In this document: positions 62,372 through 64,000 of the stretch, piece after piece
How the letters are laid out: each line of letters opens with the position of its first letter
Numbering within the stretch: the stretch's first letter is position 1
Source: Minicystis rosea
GTDB taxonomy: Bacteria > Myxococcota_A > Polyangia > Polyangiales > Polyangiaceae
DNA length: 64,000 nt
Direction: 5' to 3'
NCBI GenBank assembly: GCA_001931535.1
Contig: CP016211.1
Coordinates: 11,702,377 to 11,766,376 of the forward strand
The notes under the pieces: model-generated
The model's input: the letters and a program-made list of their open reading frames with translations, nothing else
Database searches by the model: none
Told to the model about the DNA's origin: nothing
Position numbers and translations under genes: made by a program

Positions 62372-62490
62372 CGGCTCACCGCGGCTCGTCCCGACGCCTC
62401 GATAAAATGGATCTCGAACGATCCACCTGCTGGCCACCTTGATTCGGCCCCCGCATCCCTCGAAGCTTTGCGACCCGACGAGGAGCTGCG

Positions 62491-63105
62491 GTGACGCGCG
62501 GACGAAAAGCGACACGGACCCCTCCGCCCGAAGAGGCCAATACCGCTCCTCCTCCGCGGCCCGATGGGCTCATGCGCTCGACGCTCGCGCGTGATCCCAT
62601 CGTCGCTCGAGTCTTCACCGAGCAGTCGCTCGGTTATGCGTGTCTCTCTCCGAGTGGCCATCTCGTAGAGAGCAATCCCCGCGCGCACGAGCTCGCTGCG
62701 CGTTATCACACCTCCCCAACGTCTTCCGACGTGCTCGTCGATCTCGCGCGCCGCGCCGTCGCCCGCGGCCCCGATCGCGCCGGCTTCCGTCTCTCCGCGC
62801 CCGACGAGGACGCGACGCTCGTGATTCACGTGCACCGTCTCGATCGCGAGATTCACCATCTCCGCGACGACGTCCTGCTCGTGGTCCTGCGCGAGTGGGC
62901 CGCGGCGCAGCCGACCGCCGCGCCGAGCGCGCTCACCGCACGCCAGCTCCAGATCGCCAAGCTCCTCACCCGCCGCGGCCTCTCCTACAAGGAAATCGCC
63001 GCCGCCCTCGACGTCAGCGAAGGCACGGTGCGCAAGCACGCCGAGCACATCTATCGTGTCCTCGGCATCCATTCTCGGGCCGAGCTGGCCCGGCTCCTCG
63101 GCTGA
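62491..63105 (+). CDS. LuxR-family transcriptional regulator with PAS-like domain
   Basis: A 204-residue DNA-binding protein. Pro/Lys-rich N-terminus, then a short PAS-like segment (TEQSLGYACLSPSGHLVESNPRAHELAARY), and a C-terminal LuxR helix-turn-helix: ALTARQLQIAKLLTRRGLSYKEIAAALDVSEGTVRKH. No receiver domain. GTG start set by GAGGAG 8 bp upstream. The stem-loop and 11-bp array lie in its leader, so it may be regulated there; that is inference. Confidence 0.88.
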   Translation: MTRGRKATRTPPPEEANTAPPPRPDGLMRSTLARDPIVARVFTEQSLGYACLSPSGHLVESNPRAHELAARYHTSPTSSDVLVDLARRAVARGPDRAGFRLSAPDEDATLVIHVHRLDREIHHLRDDVLLVVLREWAAAQPTAAPSALTARQLQIAKLLTRRGLSYKEIAAALDVSEGTVRKHAEHIYRVLGIHSRAELARLLG

Positions 63106-63223
63106 ATCCGCACACGCGCGCTTCGCCGGCGAAAGTGGAGGAGGGAGGGGGCCGAACGTGCCCATGCGCCGTCATTCGAATCGGGCGCACGAGCATCGAT
63201 GAGCCCCCAAACGAGGATGGGAA

Positions 63224-63385
63224 TCAGGGTTTTCGATCGACCTCGGCGGCGACCTCGCGATTACGCCACTTCTGAAACACGAACACGATGGGCATCACCG
63301 GCACTGGCAGCGCGGCCAGCAAGACGACGAGACAGAAGAACACGGCCCGCGCCACCGCGCGCGCCGCCCTTCGGAGCCAACGCAT
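63224..63385 (-). CDS. Small single-helix membrane protein
   Basis: A 53-residue protein: Arg-rich start MRWLRRAARAVARAVF, one membrane helix FFCLVVLLAALPVPVMPIVFVF, then a short KWRNREVAAEV tail. The ribosome site GAGGAGAAC before ATG 63385 supports translation. No family recognised. Confidence 0.6.
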   Translation of the reverse strand: MRWLRRAARAVARAVFFCLVVLLAALPVPVMPIVFVFQKWRNREVAAEVDRKP

Positions 63386-63563
63386 GATGTTCTCCTCGCG
63401 TGGAGAACGCCTCTCGACCTCTCCCAGCCCGGCCAAGGAAGCTCTGTCGAGGCCTTTCGTCGCGCGCGTGTCGCGACGAAACAGCCTCGCTTCCAAGGCG
63501 GATCGGTCCGAGGTCGGATGGCGTTCCGACAGCGTTTTCGTTGATTCGACCGGTCCGGTCAGC

Positions 63564-63875
63564 TCAACGAAGGAGAGCGCATTGCTCGATGTAGAGGCGC
63601 CGCGGCGGCCTCGGCCTCGAGGCCGTTTTCGGGGTGAAGCCCGCCGCCGGTGCGAGGACCGCGGGCGCCGTGGTCGCGCGCGGCGCCGCCGTCGTGCGCA
63701 AGGCGAGGCGCGGTTGCGGCGCGGCGCGGTTCGCCGGGGGCGGCGCGGCGCCGGCGACCAGGACGATGGTGTCCGTGATCGGCGCGGCGCTCGCAGGCGC
63801 GGTGCTCCACACGAGCGTGAGGCACACCAGCGCCAGCCGGAGATAGCGGAGCAGGCGGCGGGCGGTGGCAGTCAC
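63564..63875 (-). CDS. Small secreted Ala/Pro-rich protein
   Basis: A 103-residue protein with a good Sec signal (LRLALVCLTLVWSTAPASAA), a mature part of Ala/Pro/Thr-rich sequence, and a C-terminal YIEQCALLR with one Cys. It may be an inner-membrane-anchored or periplasmic protein; function unknown. The call rests on the signal and codon use. Confidence 0.45.
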   Translation of the reverse strand: MTATARRLLRYLRLALVCLTLVWSTAPASAAPITDTIVLVAGAAPPPANRAAPQPRLALRTTAAPRATTAPAVLAPAAGFTPKTASRPRPPRRLYIEQCALLR

Positions 63876-63931
63876 GACGAGGCAACAACGATAAGCGAGA
63901 ATCGATTGGCGTCAAACGATCTCGCGCCCGC

Positions 63932-64000
63932 TCACGGCAAGGCGACCTGCTCGATGGCGTCGTACTCCGTCCGACCATGCGTGGGGCGCTCACGGGGCGT
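63932..64000 (-). CDS. Partial CDS, C-terminal 22 residues only
   Basis: The minus strand from the right edge to TGA at 63934-63932 reads RTEYDAIEQVALP, a protein-like C-terminus with natural codon use. Only the end is inside the window, so no function can be given. Confidence 0.35.
   Translation of the reverse strand, partial: TPRERPTHGRTEYDAIEQVALP

Noticed and set aside
1..64000. tRNA or rRNA genes
   Set aside because: No segment with a TPsiC-type GTTCGAATCC context plus a fold, or rRNA-like sequence, was recognised by eye.

Overview
The window is a high-GC chromosomal segment, dense with genes on both strands. It most resembles a myxobacterium (Myxococcota, Polyangiales-like). Pointers are the many Cys-rich or Asp/Ala/Pro-rich secreted lipoproteins, a Ser/Thr kinase fused to a STAND ATPase and a SUMF1 domain, an enhancer-binding regulator with a GAF domain, a DUF2169 protein, a DUF4139 protein, an RpoH-type sigma factor with a long acidic leader, and frequent GTG/TTG starts. 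The organism assignment is inference from gene content; no rRNA or tRNA gene was seen.

Layout. 0-7 kb: a PlsB-type acyltransferase (open at the left edge), a two-gene RdgC-like locus, a MepA-like lipoprotein endopeptidase translationally coupled to an orphan DNA methyltransferase, and an MBL-fold hydrolase. 7-29.6 kb: secreted and envelope proteins (a DUF4139 protein with an OmpA-like insertion, a di-haem cytochrome operon whose SUMF1 lipoprotein is frameshifted, a (YPQQG)n outer-membrane protein next to a DUF2169 gene) mixed with housekeeping and metabolic genes (an ALDH-like protein that appears to lack its catalytic Cys, a P450, thiD-alkA). A 1.2-kb gene-free gap here carries about ten copies of a 43-bp palindromic repeat. 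29.8-36.6 kb: two convergent operons. The plus-strand operon encodes a sigma-54 activator and a kinase-STAND-SUMF1 protein. The minus-strand operon encodes an unknown protein and a small protein with a caspase-like His/Cys pattern. Nearly the same 20-bp palindrome lies outside both ends. 36.9-48.8 kb: a glycosidase-like lipoprotein, a Tat-exported solute-binding protein with an FG-GAP protein, a Crp-type regulator, folB, a thiolase, a cyclophilin and several unknowns. 48.8-64 kb: a hybrid sensor kinase divergent from a YbaL-type antiporter, a small atypical patch with an exact 21-bp-period repeat, the coupled membrane-protein/mutL/miaA operon, rpoH-rsmI-hydrolase, a stem-loop and repeat-rich gap, a LuxR-type regulator, and short membrane or secreted proteins.

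The candidate for an undescribed system is 29.8-36.6 kb. A sensor/activator, a signalling STAND kinase and a possible clan-CD protease with a partner are packed in convergent operons and may share an operator. The grouping is an inference. The domain motifs and the paired palindromes are directly visible. Secondary points are the split rdgC, the 43-bp palindromic array, a dispersed hairpin family and the degenerate ALDH.
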